A stretch of 5,976 nt of DNA from an uncultured Pseudomonadota bacterium (GCA_937958295.1 CALFEY010000151.1:1-5976); one strand, 5' to 3'. Positions 1 through 5,697 are shown, counted from the stretch's first letter. Made by a program: numbers and translations. Notes: a model not told the origin generated them from the sequence alone.

Positions 1-191
1 GTCGGGGCGACGCTGCGCAGCGCGTCGGCGAGTCCAAGACCGATCACGAAGCGGGCAGCGGCGTCATCCGGGACGGGCTCCCCGATGTCGCGCAACGCAT
101 CCTGGATCGAGGCAGCGATGATGGCTGTGGAATCGGCAAGCGTACCGTCCCAGTCGAACACGACGAGCGGATAGCGCCGGGATGCAGTCAT
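1..191 (-). CDS. HAD-superfamily hydrolase, phosphoglycolate phosphatase-like (3' part outside window)
   Basis: Only the first 63 codons are present; the gene leaves the window at base 1. The N-terminus reads MTASRRYPLVVFDWDGTLAD, the HAD motif I (DxDGT). Asp13 would be the nucleophile and Asp15 the general acid/base of a Mg-dependent phosphatase. The helical segment that follows, with ...ADALRSVAP, looks like the start of the alpha-helical cap of subfamily IA (Gph-like) enzymes, which usually have about 210-230 residues. Its ATG (191-189) overlaps the rluC stop in an ATGA junction, so it is probably translationally coupled to rluC and in the same operon. A HAD hydrolase behind rluC is a familiar arrangement in Betaproteobacteria. 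The substrate cannot be told from this fragment: phosphoglycolate or another small phosphate ester are both possible. Confidence 0.9.
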   Translation of the reverse strand, partial: MTASRRYPLVVFDWDGTLADSTAIIAASIQDALRDIGEPVPDDAAARFVIGLGLADALRSVAP

Positions 192-1153
192 GCTGCTGGC
201 CCCAGCGTCGCGACGAATGCGGCGAGCTCCGGCGGCCAGGGCGCTTCGAATGCCACAGCTTCCCCCGTGGCGGGATGAACGAAAGCAAGCGAGCGAGCGT
301 GCAGGAACATGCGCTTCAACCCCTCGCGCCCGAGCACCTTGTTCCACGCGAAGTCACCGTACTTGTCGTCACCCGCGAGGGGGTAGCCGAGGTGCGCCAG
401 ATGCACCCTGATCTGGTGCGTACGGCCGGTGACCAGTTCAGCTTCGAGCAGCGCCAGCGGCACCTCGCGCTGCGGCCAGGTGGCCAACCGGCGGAACACG
501 GTCTCGGCGGCCTGGCCCTCGCCGGCATCCACGCGCACGCGGCGCTCGCCCTCCCTGGTGGTGAACTTGTGCAGAGCGAGCCGCACGCGACGGATCTCGT
601 CGCGCCACTTCCCACGGACAAGCACGAGGTAACGCTTGTCCACGGTGCCGTCGCGGATCTGCTCGTGCAGGTTGACGAGCGCCGCCCGCTTCTTGGCGAG
701 CAGCAGGACCCCGGACGTATCGCGGTCAAGCCGATGAACGAGTTCCAGGAAGCGCGCCTGCGGACGGGCGGCGCGCATCTGCTCGATCACGCCGTGCGCC
801 ACGCCACTGCCCCCGTGTACGGCCACGCCGGCGGGCTTGTCGACGACCAGGAGATGGTCGTCCTCGAACAGGATGGGCAGGCGCTCCGCCGCCTTCGGGG
901 AGGGCGCCGCGGGACGGGTCGCGGGATCGGCGGTGCGCACGGGCGGCACGCGGACGACATCACCGGCGGCGAGGCGAGTGTCCGGCCCGGCCCGGCCCTT
1001 GTTGATCCGCACCTCGCCGCTACGCAGTATCCGATAGACGTGACTCTTGGGTACGCCCTTCAACACGCGGATCAGGAAGTTGTCGATGCGCTGCCCCGAC
1101 GCCTCGTCGCCGATGGTGAGCCAATTGACAGCATCCTTGCTTAACTCGTTCAT
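188..1153 (-). CDS. rluC: 23S rRNA pseudouridine synthase RluC (pseudouridine 955/2504/2580)
   Basis: The product has 321 residues, against 319 in E. coli RluC, and is a cytoplasmic RluA-family enzyme that isomerises uridines in 23S rRNA. An N-terminal S4 RNA-binding domain (about residues 19-73, GQRIDNFLIRVLKGVPKSHVY) is followed by the synthase domain. The catalytic Asp is D143 in HRLDRDTSG, and the conserved GRTHQIRVH lies at 243-251. KGVPKSxxYRILRxGEVRxNK, AVHGGSG and FLELVHRLDRDTSGVLLLAKK match RluC better than RluD, as I recall the families. The frame stays open 43 codons further upstream, but similarity begins at the ATG at 1153 and the extension looks like leader sequence. The AGGA before this ATG touches it with no spacer, so initiation may be weak or depend on the leader. 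The gene is divergent from rne and overlaps the HAD gene by 4 bases. Confidence 0.95.
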   Translation of the reverse strand: MNELSKDAVNWLTIGDEASGQRIDNFLIRVLKGVPKSHVYRILRSGEVRINKGRAGPDTRLAAGDVVRVPPVRTADPATRPAAPSPKAAERLPILFEDDHLLVVDKPAGVAVHGGSGVAHGVIEQMRAARPQARFLELVHRLDRDTSGVLLLAKKRAALVNLHEQIRDGTVDKRYLVLVRGKWRDEIRRVRLALHKFTTREGERRVRVDAGEGQAAETVFRRLATWPQREVPLALLEAELVTGRTHQIRVHLAHLGYPLAGDDKYGDFAWNKVLGREGLKRMFLHARSLAFVHPATGEAVAFEAPWPPELAAFVATLGPAA

Positions 1154-1161
1154 TCCTATAT

Positions 1162-1197
1162 ACTTGTCTGCAAGTCGTATCCAGCGCAAGCGCTGGA
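1162..1197 (-). promoter_or_regulatory. Two tandem hairpins in the rluC leader
   Basis: Read on the minus strand, TCCAGCGC-TT-GCGCTGGA (1197-1180; 8-base arms) is followed after four bases by ACTTG-CAGA-CAAGT (1175-1162; 5-base arms, 4-base loop). The rluC ATG comes nine bases after the second arm. Both inverted repeats are exact. They could be leader RNA structures limiting ribosome access, or the longer palindrome could be a protein-binding site. A TATATA (1162-1157) overlaps the edge of the second hairpin but has no matching -35, so I do not call it a promoter. Confidence 0.5.
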
Positions 1198-1705
1198 GCC
1201 CGGGAGGGAACGGCACGCAAGCGTGCAGGCCTTCACGGTGCCCCGGCGGGTTTCGTAGTGGCAGGCAGGATGCCCGCTGCACAGCAAACCCAGTCGTGTG
1301 GATGCGATCCCGCGAAGGATTTCAGGCAAGCGACCCGGGACACTATCCCCGCACGTCGCTCCCGTCACGCGCGGAAACAAAGCCGGCTTGTGGTCGCTCG
1401 CCGGGCGGTCGTACCGCAAAAGTAGCGATGGTAAAGGATGAGCGCAGTCTCCGCACCCGGCAGCGGCCGGTTCGAAGCGGCGCATTGCGCGGCGCCTCAA
1501 AGCGATTTTTCCCGCTTCCGTGCCGGTCGTCGTCCCGCCCCTCATGGGCCGCCCGACGCGCTTTCCCGGAGGCCGTTTCACCGCTTCGCACGCACAACGT
1601 AAGACAAGAACAACGACGAGAGCCTTGCGAGCCTTACCTGCCTCGCGATACCTGCCCCCCAATGCCGATCGCCCACACGCCCTCGCGCACTGACCTCTCC
1701 CGTCG

Positions 1706-1720
1706 GCGGGCTTTGCCCGC
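1706..1720 (+). promoter_or_regulatory. Hairpin in presumed rne leader
   Basis: GCGGGC-TTT-GCCCGC forms a perfect 6-bp stem with a three-base loop, about 110 bases before the rne ATG. No T-run follows, so it is not an intrinsic terminator. It is a candidate structural element of the rne 5' leader. In GC-rich DNA such stems also arise by chance. Confidence 0.35.
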
Positions 1721-1759
1721 GCCCTTGTCGTTGCCCGCGGCCGCCGCCTGATCGCGTCC

Positions 1760-1782
1760 GGCGCGCCGGTTCTTAGCGCGCC
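1760..1782 (+). promoter_or_regulatory. 7-bp GC hairpin upstream of rne, candidate autoregulatory element
   Basis: GGCGCGC (1760-1766) and GCGCGCC (1776-1782) are exact complements flanking the loop CGGTTCTTA, 50 bases before the rne start. A GC-rich stem with a U/A-bearing loop just before rne recalls the leader hairpins of E. coli rne that RNase E recognises, though there is no sequence homology to judge by. A smaller stem, GGCG-CCTG-CGCC (1807-1818), lies between it and the start codon. Confidence 0.4.
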
Positions 1783-1831
1783 TTGCTTCACCTCCGCTCC
1801 CATCAGGGCGCCTGCGCCTTTGGGAACATTC

Positions 1832-4800
1832 ATGAAACGCATGCTGTTCAATGCCACCCAGGCCGAAGAGCTTCGGGTCGCCATCGTCGACGGGCAAAAG
1901 CTCATCGACCTCGATATCGAATCTGCCGCCAAGGAACAACGCAAGAGCAATATCTACAAGGCCGTCATCACCCGCGTGGAACCGTCGCTCGAAGCCTGCT
2001 TCGTCGACTACGGCACCGACCGCCACGGCTTTCTCCCGTTCAAGGAAATCGCGCGCGAATATTTTCGCGACCGCGACGCCGACTTCAAGGGCCGCATCCA
2101 GGACCAGCTGAAGGAAGGCCAGGAGCTCATCGTCCAGGTCGACAAGGACGAGCGCGGCAACAAGGGCGCGGCGCTGACCACCTACATCTCGCTGGCAGGA
2201 CGCTACCTCGTCCTGATGCCCAACAATCCGCGCGGCGGCGGCGTATCGCGGCGAGTGGAAGGTGAGGAGCGAAACGAGCTCCGCGACGCGATCGCCGGCC
2301 TCGAGGTACCGCAAGGCATGAGCGTGATCGCCCGCACGGCGGGCATCGGCCGCACCACCGAAGAGCTGCAGTGGGACATGAACTACCTCCTGCAGTTGTG
2401 GCGCGCCGTGGAAGAGGCCGCCAAGATGCAGGGCGGTGCCTACCTCATCTACCAGGAGTCGAGCCTCGTCATTCGCGCGATCCGGGATTACTTCCACCAG
2501 GAGATCGGCGAGCTGCTGATCGACACCGAGGCGATCTACGAGCAGGCGCAGCAGTTCATGAGCCACGTGATGCCGGCCAACGTGAACCGCGTCAAGCTGT
2601 ACAAGGACGACGTCCCGCTCTTCTCGCGCTTTCAGATCGAACACCAGATCGAGACCGCCTATGCGCGGCAGGTGCCCCTGCCTTCAGGCGGCGCCATCGT
2701 GATCGACCACACCGAAGCCCTCGTGTCGGTCGACGTGAACTCGGCGCGCGCCACCAAGGGTGGCGACATCGAGACCACCGCCTTCAACACGAATTGCGAA
2801 GCGGCCGATGAAATCGCCCGCCAGCTGCGCCTGCGCGACTTGGGCGGCCTCATCGTGATCGATTTCATCGACATGGAGAGCGCCAAGAACCAGCGCGAGG
2901 TCGAGACGCGCCTGCGCGACGCGCTGAAGTACGACCGCGCGCGCGTGCAGCTCGGCAAGATTTCCCGCTTCGGCCTCATGGAGCTCTCGCGCCAGCGCCT
3001 GCGCCCTGCGCTCGCGGAAGCCGCGCACATCCCCTGCCCGCGCTGCCATGGCATCGGCCACATCCGCGGCACCGAGTCCACTGCGCTGCACATCCTCCGG
3101 ATCATCCAGGAGGAGTCGATGAAGGACAACACCGCGCAGGTCGTGGCCCAGGTCCCGGTCGACGTCGCCACCTTCCTGCTGAACGAAAAGCGTACCGACG
3201 TCCTCACCATCGAGACGCGCTTCAAGGTCAACGTGCTGCTCGTGCCCAACCGTCATCTGGAGACGCCCAACTACAGCATCGAGCGGCTGCGCCACGATGA
3301 CCTCAACCACGCCGAGCCGCTGCCGCCTTCGTTCGACCTCGTCAAGCAGCCCGAGCAGGCCGATCCTGCCAAGCAGGCCAAGGAAGAAGCGGCCGCGCCG
3401 CGGCAGGAAGCGATGGTGAAGGGCATCACGCCCGCTCAGCCGGCGCCGATCGTGCCCGAGCGGGCCGCCCCCGAGGCCCCGCCCCCTGCCCCCGAGCCTG
3501 CCGCCGGATCGTGGTTCGGCAAGGTCTTGGGGTGGTTCCGCGCGAAGCCCGAGTCCGCCCGTCCCGCGTCGGAAAAGTCCCCGCGCACGGACCGTCCGGA
3601 GCCCGCTCGCGAAGCTCGGCGGGACAACCGTCGTGGCGACGACCGCGACCGTAGTCGCGGTGGCGAAGGTCGCCGCAATGGCGAACGCCGTGACGACGGA
3701 CGCGAGCAGCGCCGCGGCGACGAGCGGCGAGGCGGCAACCGGGATGGACGCGACAACCGGGATGGACGCGACAACCGGGATGGACGCGACAACCGGGAAG
3801 GACGTGAGAACCGGGAGGGTCGCGAGAATCGGGAAGGTCGTGACAACCGCGAAGGACGCGGCAATCGCGAGAGCCGCGACAATCGCGCCGAAGGCCGTGG
3901 TGAGGCGCCGCGAGCGCCGGGCCAGGCCGGTGCGGCCCCCGCCAACGGCAACGTGCGCCGCGACGAACGCCGCGACGGACAACCACGTGGGCAAGGCCGT
4001 GAAGGAGGAAAGCCCCGCGAGGCGCGTGAGCCCCGCGAACCGCGTGAGCCCCGCGAACCGAAGGAGGCCCGCTCCACCACTCCCGATGTGCCGGCACCCG
4101 TGTCCGACGAGACGCTCGAGACCGGCATCGGTCCGATCGAGGCAGGCGTGAACGGCATCAACCAGGACGTCGCGGGCGAAGGCAAGGAAGGCAGCCGTCG
4201 TCGCCGAGGCCGCCGCGGCCGTGGCGAGCGCGCCGGCGAGAGTGGCATGGCGTCCGAAGGCGTCGAGGGAACCGACGTCCCGAGCGCAAGCGATGGGGTG
4301 GGCATCGTGGCTGACGCCGCGTCGGAAGCCCCCGCGCCGCGCGCGCCCCGCGAGCCGCGCCCGCCGCGTCCTCCGCGCGAAGGTCGCGAGCCCCGCGAGG
4401 GCCGGGAGGTTCGAGAGCCGCGCGAGCCGCGTCCCCCACGTGAGCCCCGTGAGCGTACCGACACGGTGCCGGCCGCTGCGGCGGCTACCGAGTCGTTCGC
4501 GCCCGCCACTGCGCAGCTGCCGCTCGAAGAGGCGTCCCTGACGCCGCCCGCACCGCGGGCGATCGCACCTGTGGAACCACCGCCGATCGCCCCGGTCGCT
4601 GCGCCCCTACCGGCGCCGCCGGTCCCGCCCGCGCCGCCTGCGGCGGCAACTCCGTCAGTGCCGTCCACTCCGCTGGCGCTGCCGCCGGACTCCGATCTCG
4701 TGCTCGTGGAAACGAGCCGTAGCGCGGTCCCGATCTTCGCCGAAGAGGCGCAGGCGCCGCGTCCGCGGCGGGTGCGTCCCCCGAAGGTGGAGATCGCCAG

Positions 4801-4852
4801 CGAGCCGCTCGAGATCATCGAGACGCGCAAGGAGCCGCCGGCGCCGGTGTAA
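1832..4852 (+). CDS. rne: Ribonuclease E, full-length with long Arg/Pro-rich scaffold
   Basis: This is the main single-strand-specific endoribonuclease of mRNA decay and rRNA/tRNA processing, and the scaffold of the degradosome; 1006 residues. The start is ATG 1832, because MKRMLFNATQ matches the E. coli N-terminus; an in-frame TTG at 1820 is less likely. Only a weak GGGAA precedes the start. The S1 domain lies at about 35-125. The 5'-phosphate sensor ARTAG has R168/T169. DVNSARA and VIDFID give catalytic D301, N303 and D344. CPRC has C402/C405 for the Zn-link tetramer. The small domain runs to about 500. A basic amphipathic segment, GSWFGKVLGWFR (559-570), probably anchors the enzyme to the inner membrane like E. 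coli segment A. Beyond it lie an Arg/Asp/Gly-rich zone (about 590-690) with hexapeptide repeats, PRE/PPR-type repeats (727-745, 837-875), a basic cluster GSRRRRGRRGRGER (787-800) and a Pro/Ala stretch. The C-terminus holds two related motifs, LVLVETSRS and LEIIETRKE. The long tail excludes RNase G. Confidence 0.97.
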   Translation: MKRMLFNATQAEELRVAIVDGQKLIDLDIESAAKEQRKSNIYKAVITRVEPSLEACFVDYGTDRHGFLPFKEIAREYFRDRDADFKGRIQDQLKEGQELIVQVDKDERGNKGAALTTYISLAGRYLVLMPNNPRGGGVSRRVEGEERNELRDAIAGLEVPQGMSVIARTAGIGRTTEELQWDMNYLLQLWRAVEEAAKMQGGAYLIYQESSLVIRAIRDYFHQEIGELLIDTEAIYEQAQQFMSHVMPANVNRVKLYKDDVPLFSRFQIEHQIETAYARQVPLPSGGAIVIDHTEALVSVDVNSARATKGGDIETTAFNTNCEAADEIARQLRLRDLGGLIVIDFIDMESAKNQREVETRLRDALKYDRARVQLGKISRFGLMELSRQRLRPALAEAAHIPCPRCHGIGHIRGTESTALHILRIIQEESMKDNTAQVVAQVPVDVATFLLNEKRTDVLTIETRFKVNVLLVPNRHLETPNYSIERLRHDDLNHAEPLPPSFDLVKQPEQADPAKQAKEEAAAPRQEAMVKGITPAQPAPIVPERAAPEAPPPAPEPAAGSWFGKVLGWFRAKPESARPASEKSPRTDRPEPAREARRDNRRGDDRDRSRGGEGRRNGERRDDGREQRRGDERRGGNRDGRDNRDGRDNRDGRDNREGRENREGRENREGRDNREGRGNRESRDNRAEGRGEAPRAPGQAGAAPANGNVRRDERRDGQPRGQGREGGKPREAREPREPREPREPKEARSTTPDVPAPVSDETLETGIGPIEAGVNGINQDVAGEGKEGSRRRRGRRGRGERAGESGMASEGVEGTDVPSASDGVGIVADAASEAPAPRAPREPRPPRPPREGREPREGREVREPREPRPPREPRERTDTVPAAAAATESFAPATAQLPLEEASLTPPAPRAIAPVEPPPIAPVAAPLPAPPVPPAPPAAATPSVPSTPLALPPDSDLVLVETSRSAVPIFAEEAQAPRPRRVRPPKVEIASEPLEIIETRKEPPAPV
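3740..3883 (+). repeat. 18-bp tandem repeat (8 copies) inside rne
   Basis: Eight consecutive 18-base units encode R(D/E)GR(D/E)N-type hexapeptides, residues 637-684 of RNase E. The first three, from 3740, 3758 and 3776, are identical (CGGGATGGACGCGACAAC). Copies four to eight drift mainly at third codon positions and in D/E swaps, and a degenerate unit (ERRGGN) precedes the array at 3722. Identical copies imply recent duplication by slippage. The unit keeps frame, so copy number can change without breaking rne. The encoded segment is charged, presumably disordered, and resembles the Arg-rich RNA-binding parts of RNase E tails. Confidence 0.9.
4025..4060 (+). repeat. Second 18-bp tandem duplication inside rne (REPREP block)
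   Basis: CGTGAGCCCCGCGAACCG occurs twice in direct tandem (4025-4042 and 4043-4060), within a PRE-repeat stretch of RNase E (residues 727-745). It is the same length as the unit of the upstream array but has a different sequence, so it is an independent in-frame duplication. Its product is a short Arg/Pro/Glu linker. Confidence 0.85.
4340..4456 (+). repeat. Low-complexity Arg-Pro-Glu coding stretch in rne
   Basis: Residues 837-875 of RNase E consist almost wholly of PRE, PPR, REG and REPR units. The DNA is an imperfect mosaic of CCGCGCGAG/GAGCCCCGC-like words rather than a clean tandem array. It probably forms an extended, positively charged linker; RNA or protein contact is inference. Confidence 0.6.
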
Positions 4853-4872
4853 TCCGAGGCTGTAGGCAAGAT

Positions 4873-4910
4873 CGGGGGGCGTACGCTGCGGCGTTCGCCC
4901 CTCGCCTTTT
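4873..4910 (+). terminator. Rho-independent terminator of rne
   Basis: Twenty bases after the rne stop, 4873-4881 pairs with 4896-4904 (nine pairs including one G-T). A T-T mismatch (4882/4895), four further pairs (ACGC/GCGT) and a TGCG tetraloop complete the hairpin. CC then TTTT follow. The T-run is short, so some read-through into the flavodoxin gene, whose ATG is 12 bases further on, is possible. Confidence 0.75.
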
Positions 4911-4922
4911 CTGGGGGCGCCG

Positions 4923-5399
4923 ATGAAGGAACTCGTGATCGTGTGGCACTCGCAGTTCGGCGCGACGGCGCAGATGGCCGCTGCCGCCCGCGACGGCGCG
5001 CAAGGCATCGGTGCCGCAAAGGTCACTTACCTGCACGCGCGCGAGGCCGACGCCAGCCATCTCTTGCGCTGCGATGCTCTGCTCCTCGTCACGAGCGAGA
5101 ACTTCGGATCGCTCTCCGGGCTCGTGAAGGACTTCCTCGAGCGCGTCTACTACCCCTGCCAGCAACGCGTGGAGGGAAAGGCCTACAGCGTCATCGTGTG
5201 CGCGGGCAGCGACGGCACGGGTGCCATGCTGCAAACCGATCGCATCGCGAAAGGGCTTGCGCTGCGCAAAGTCCACCCCGGAATCGTCCACCGCACGGGG
5301 GTCACCGCACAGCCCAGCGTGATCGCAGACACAGCACTCGCGCAGTGCCGCGAGCTTGGCGCGCTGCTGGCCGCGGGCGTCGACGCCGGCGTTTTTTAA
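4923..5399 (+). CDS. Flavodoxin family protein (FMN-binding, small)
   Basis: The 158-residue product has the flavodoxin-like fold signature. Strand 1 runs into the FMN phosphate loop, LVIVWHSQFGATAQMA (residues 4-19). A central strand and loop, LLLVTSENFGSLSGLVKDF (53-71), resembles the flavin-contacting segment of the WrbA/NADPH-dependent FMN reductase group, and VIVCAGSDGTGAM (90-102) forms another flavin-side loop. It is probably a cytoplasmic electron-transfer or FMN-binding reductase; partner and substrate are not identifiable. The phosphate loop is not the classical T-x-T-G-x-T of short-chain flavodoxins. The start is the ATG at 4923, with only a weak G-rich stretch (GGGGG, 4913-4917) as ribosome site. 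The gene follows the rne terminator closely, with no obvious promoter of its own in the gap. It could be fed by read-through or by a promoter inside rne. Its own terminator overlaps its last codons. Confidence 0.85.
   Translation: MKELVIVWHSQFGATAQMAAAARDGAQGIGAAKVTYLHAREADASHLLRCDALLLVTSENFGSLSGLVKDFLERVYYPCQQRVEGKAYSVIVCAGSDGTGAMLQTDRIAKGLALRKVHPGIVHRTGVTAQPSVIADTALAQCRELGALLAAGVDAGVF
5372..5397 (+). terminator. Intrinsic terminator overlapping the flavodoxin gene's stop codon
   Basis: CGC-G-GGCG (5372-5379), loop TCGA, CGCC-G-GCG (5384-5391) forms a stem of four plus three GC pairs around a single G-G mismatch. A run of six T (5392-5397) follows directly. The T-run supplies the final Val and Phe codons and the first base of the TAA stop, so the terminator is coding. 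It should insulate hemP from upstream transcription. Confidence 0.65.
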
Positions 5400-5450
5400 G
5401 AGGACGCTGCCGCAGGATCGCTTGCGCCGGGAGTGCCGGGCGAGATATCG

Positions 5451-5471
5451 CGCACGGCGCTCATCCGTGCG
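5451..5471 (+). promoter_or_regulatory. Perfect 7-bp inverted repeat upstream of the hemP promoter
   Basis: CGCACGG (5451-5457), spacer CGCTCAT, CCGTGCG (5465-5471) ends five bases before the proposed -35. It could be an operator for a second regulator, or a back-up hairpin terminator, since GGGTCTTTA follows, although that T-run is poor. I recognise no known binding motif in it. Confidence 0.4.
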
Positions 5472-5476
5472 GGGTC

Positions 5477-5505
5477 TTTACATAGATAATGCGAATCGTT
5501 ATCAT
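5477..5505 (+). promoter_or_regulatory. Sigma70-type promoter of hemP
   Basis: TTTACA (5477-5482, 5/6 to TTGACA) and TATCAT (5500-5505, 5/6 to TATAAT) are separated by exactly 17 bp in an AT-rich island of otherwise GC-rich DNA. A start site seven bases downstream would be at 5512, the A of the hemP ATG. GATAAT (5485-5490) also resembles a -10 but lacks a -35 at a proper distance. Confidence 0.65.
5485..5503 (+). promoter_or_regulatory. Fur box (iron-dependent operator) over the hemP promoter
   Basis: GATAATGCGAATCGTTATC matches the classical 19-bp Fur consensus GATAATGATAATCATTATC at 16 positions. A second overlapping palindromic register (5488-5506, AATGCGAAT-C-GTTATCATT) resembles the AATGnnAAT form often seen before iron genes, suggesting two overlapping dimers. 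The site fills the spacer and most of the -10, so Fe-Fur would block RNA polymerase. hemP and tonB would then be expressed under iron limitation. Confidence 0.88.
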
Positions 5506-5511
5506 TTGTCT

Positions 5512-5697
5512 ATGCATAACGAGCAGCAGCCGCGAGAACAGGACCAGGTGCCGGCCGCAACGCCGGCAACGCCCGAGCCCCGCAAGATCTCGAGCCGTGA
5601 GCTCTTCAGTGGCGCGCGGGAGATCATCATCGAGCATGGCGATCGGCTTTACCGCATGCGCATCACCCAGAACGGCAAGCTGATCCTCACCGCCTGA
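5512..5697 (+). CDS. hemP: Hemin uptake protein HemP/HmuP family
   Basis: The product has 61 residues. The conserved core runs from ISSRELFSGAREIIIEHGDR (26-45) through LYRMRITQNGKLILTA to the C-terminus, the HemP family signature. The N-terminal 25 residues are polar and Pro/Ala-rich. In Bradyrhizobium and Burkholderia, relatives are small cytoplasmic proteins needed for haem receptor expression or haem use; the biochemical role is not firmly settled as far as I recall. The start is ATG 5512 by length and composition, but no ribosome site precedes it and the predicted transcript starts at this base. A GTG at 5548 with AGGA four bases upstream is an alternative that would give 49 residues and keep the conserved core. 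The Fur box directly upstream and tonB downstream support a haem/iron-uptake unit. Confidence 0.92.
   Translation: MHNEQQPREQDQVPAATPATPEPRKISSRELFSGAREIIIEHGDRLYRMRITQNGKLILTA

Larger units (their letters stand above)
1154..1831. promoter_or_regulatory. Divergent rluC-rne intergenic region, including presumed long rne 5' leader
   Basis: These 678 bases hold no gene I can support. The open frames crossing them show no family resemblance and simply reflect high GC. The stretch must contain the rluC and rne promoters, but I found no convincing -35/-10 pair for either. Features seen include a hairpin CCGGC-AGCG-GCCGG (1457-1470), an A/C-rich patch unusual for this GC-rich DNA (1588-1620), and a direct repeat TTGCCCGCG at 1713-1721 and 1731-1739. 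There are also several hairpins near the rne start, listed separately. In E. coli, rne has a leader of about 360 nt whose hairpins let RNase E cleave and repress its own mRNA. A similar leader here is inference. Confidence 0.6.

Noticed and set aside
182..1144. Plus-strand open frame of 320 codons opposite rluC
   Set aside because: It is the complement of a well-conserved rluC. The protein has no recognisable family, and the length is explained by GC-rich third positions.
1157..1162. TATATA on the minus strand as -10 of rluC
   Set aside because: No acceptable -35 lies 16-18 bp upstream on that strand, and the transcript would begin at or after the rluC ATG.
1388..1417. TTGTGG ... TACCGC as an rne promoter
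   Set aside because: The -10 is poor (TACCGC) and the spacer is 18 bp; comparable matches occur by chance elsewhere in the region.
1047..1751. Plus-strand open frame crossing the rluC start and the intergenic region
   Set aside because: Its beginning lies antisense to rluC; the rest is Arg/Ser/Pro-rich without any domain and lacks a ribosome site.
1820..1831. Earlier TTG start for rne adding four residues
   Set aside because: The E. coli protein starts MKRML, matching ATG 1832, and TTG has no better ribosome site.
1156..1950. Minus-strand open frame across the intergenic region into rne
   Set aside because: It overlaps the conserved N-terminus of rne on the other strand. The composition is Ala/Arg-rich, with no motif and no conserved start.
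3740..3883. CRISPR-like periodic array
   Set aside because: Units of 18 bp are contiguous, without spacers, in frame within rne. This is a coding tandem repeat, not a repeat-spacer array.
3633..4151. Plus-strand frame with ATTGMD repeats inside rne
   Set aside because: It is the shifted frame of the same 18-bp array. It shows repetitive periodicity but no independent coding evidence.
2684..5019. Long minus-strand open frames (436 and 527 codons) opposite the rne tail
   Set aside because: They are antisense translations of the Arg/Asp/Gly repeats (VVASIPVVASIP, RPSRLSRPSRLS). The periodicity comes from the rne repeats, and the sense frame has clear RNase E homology at its start.
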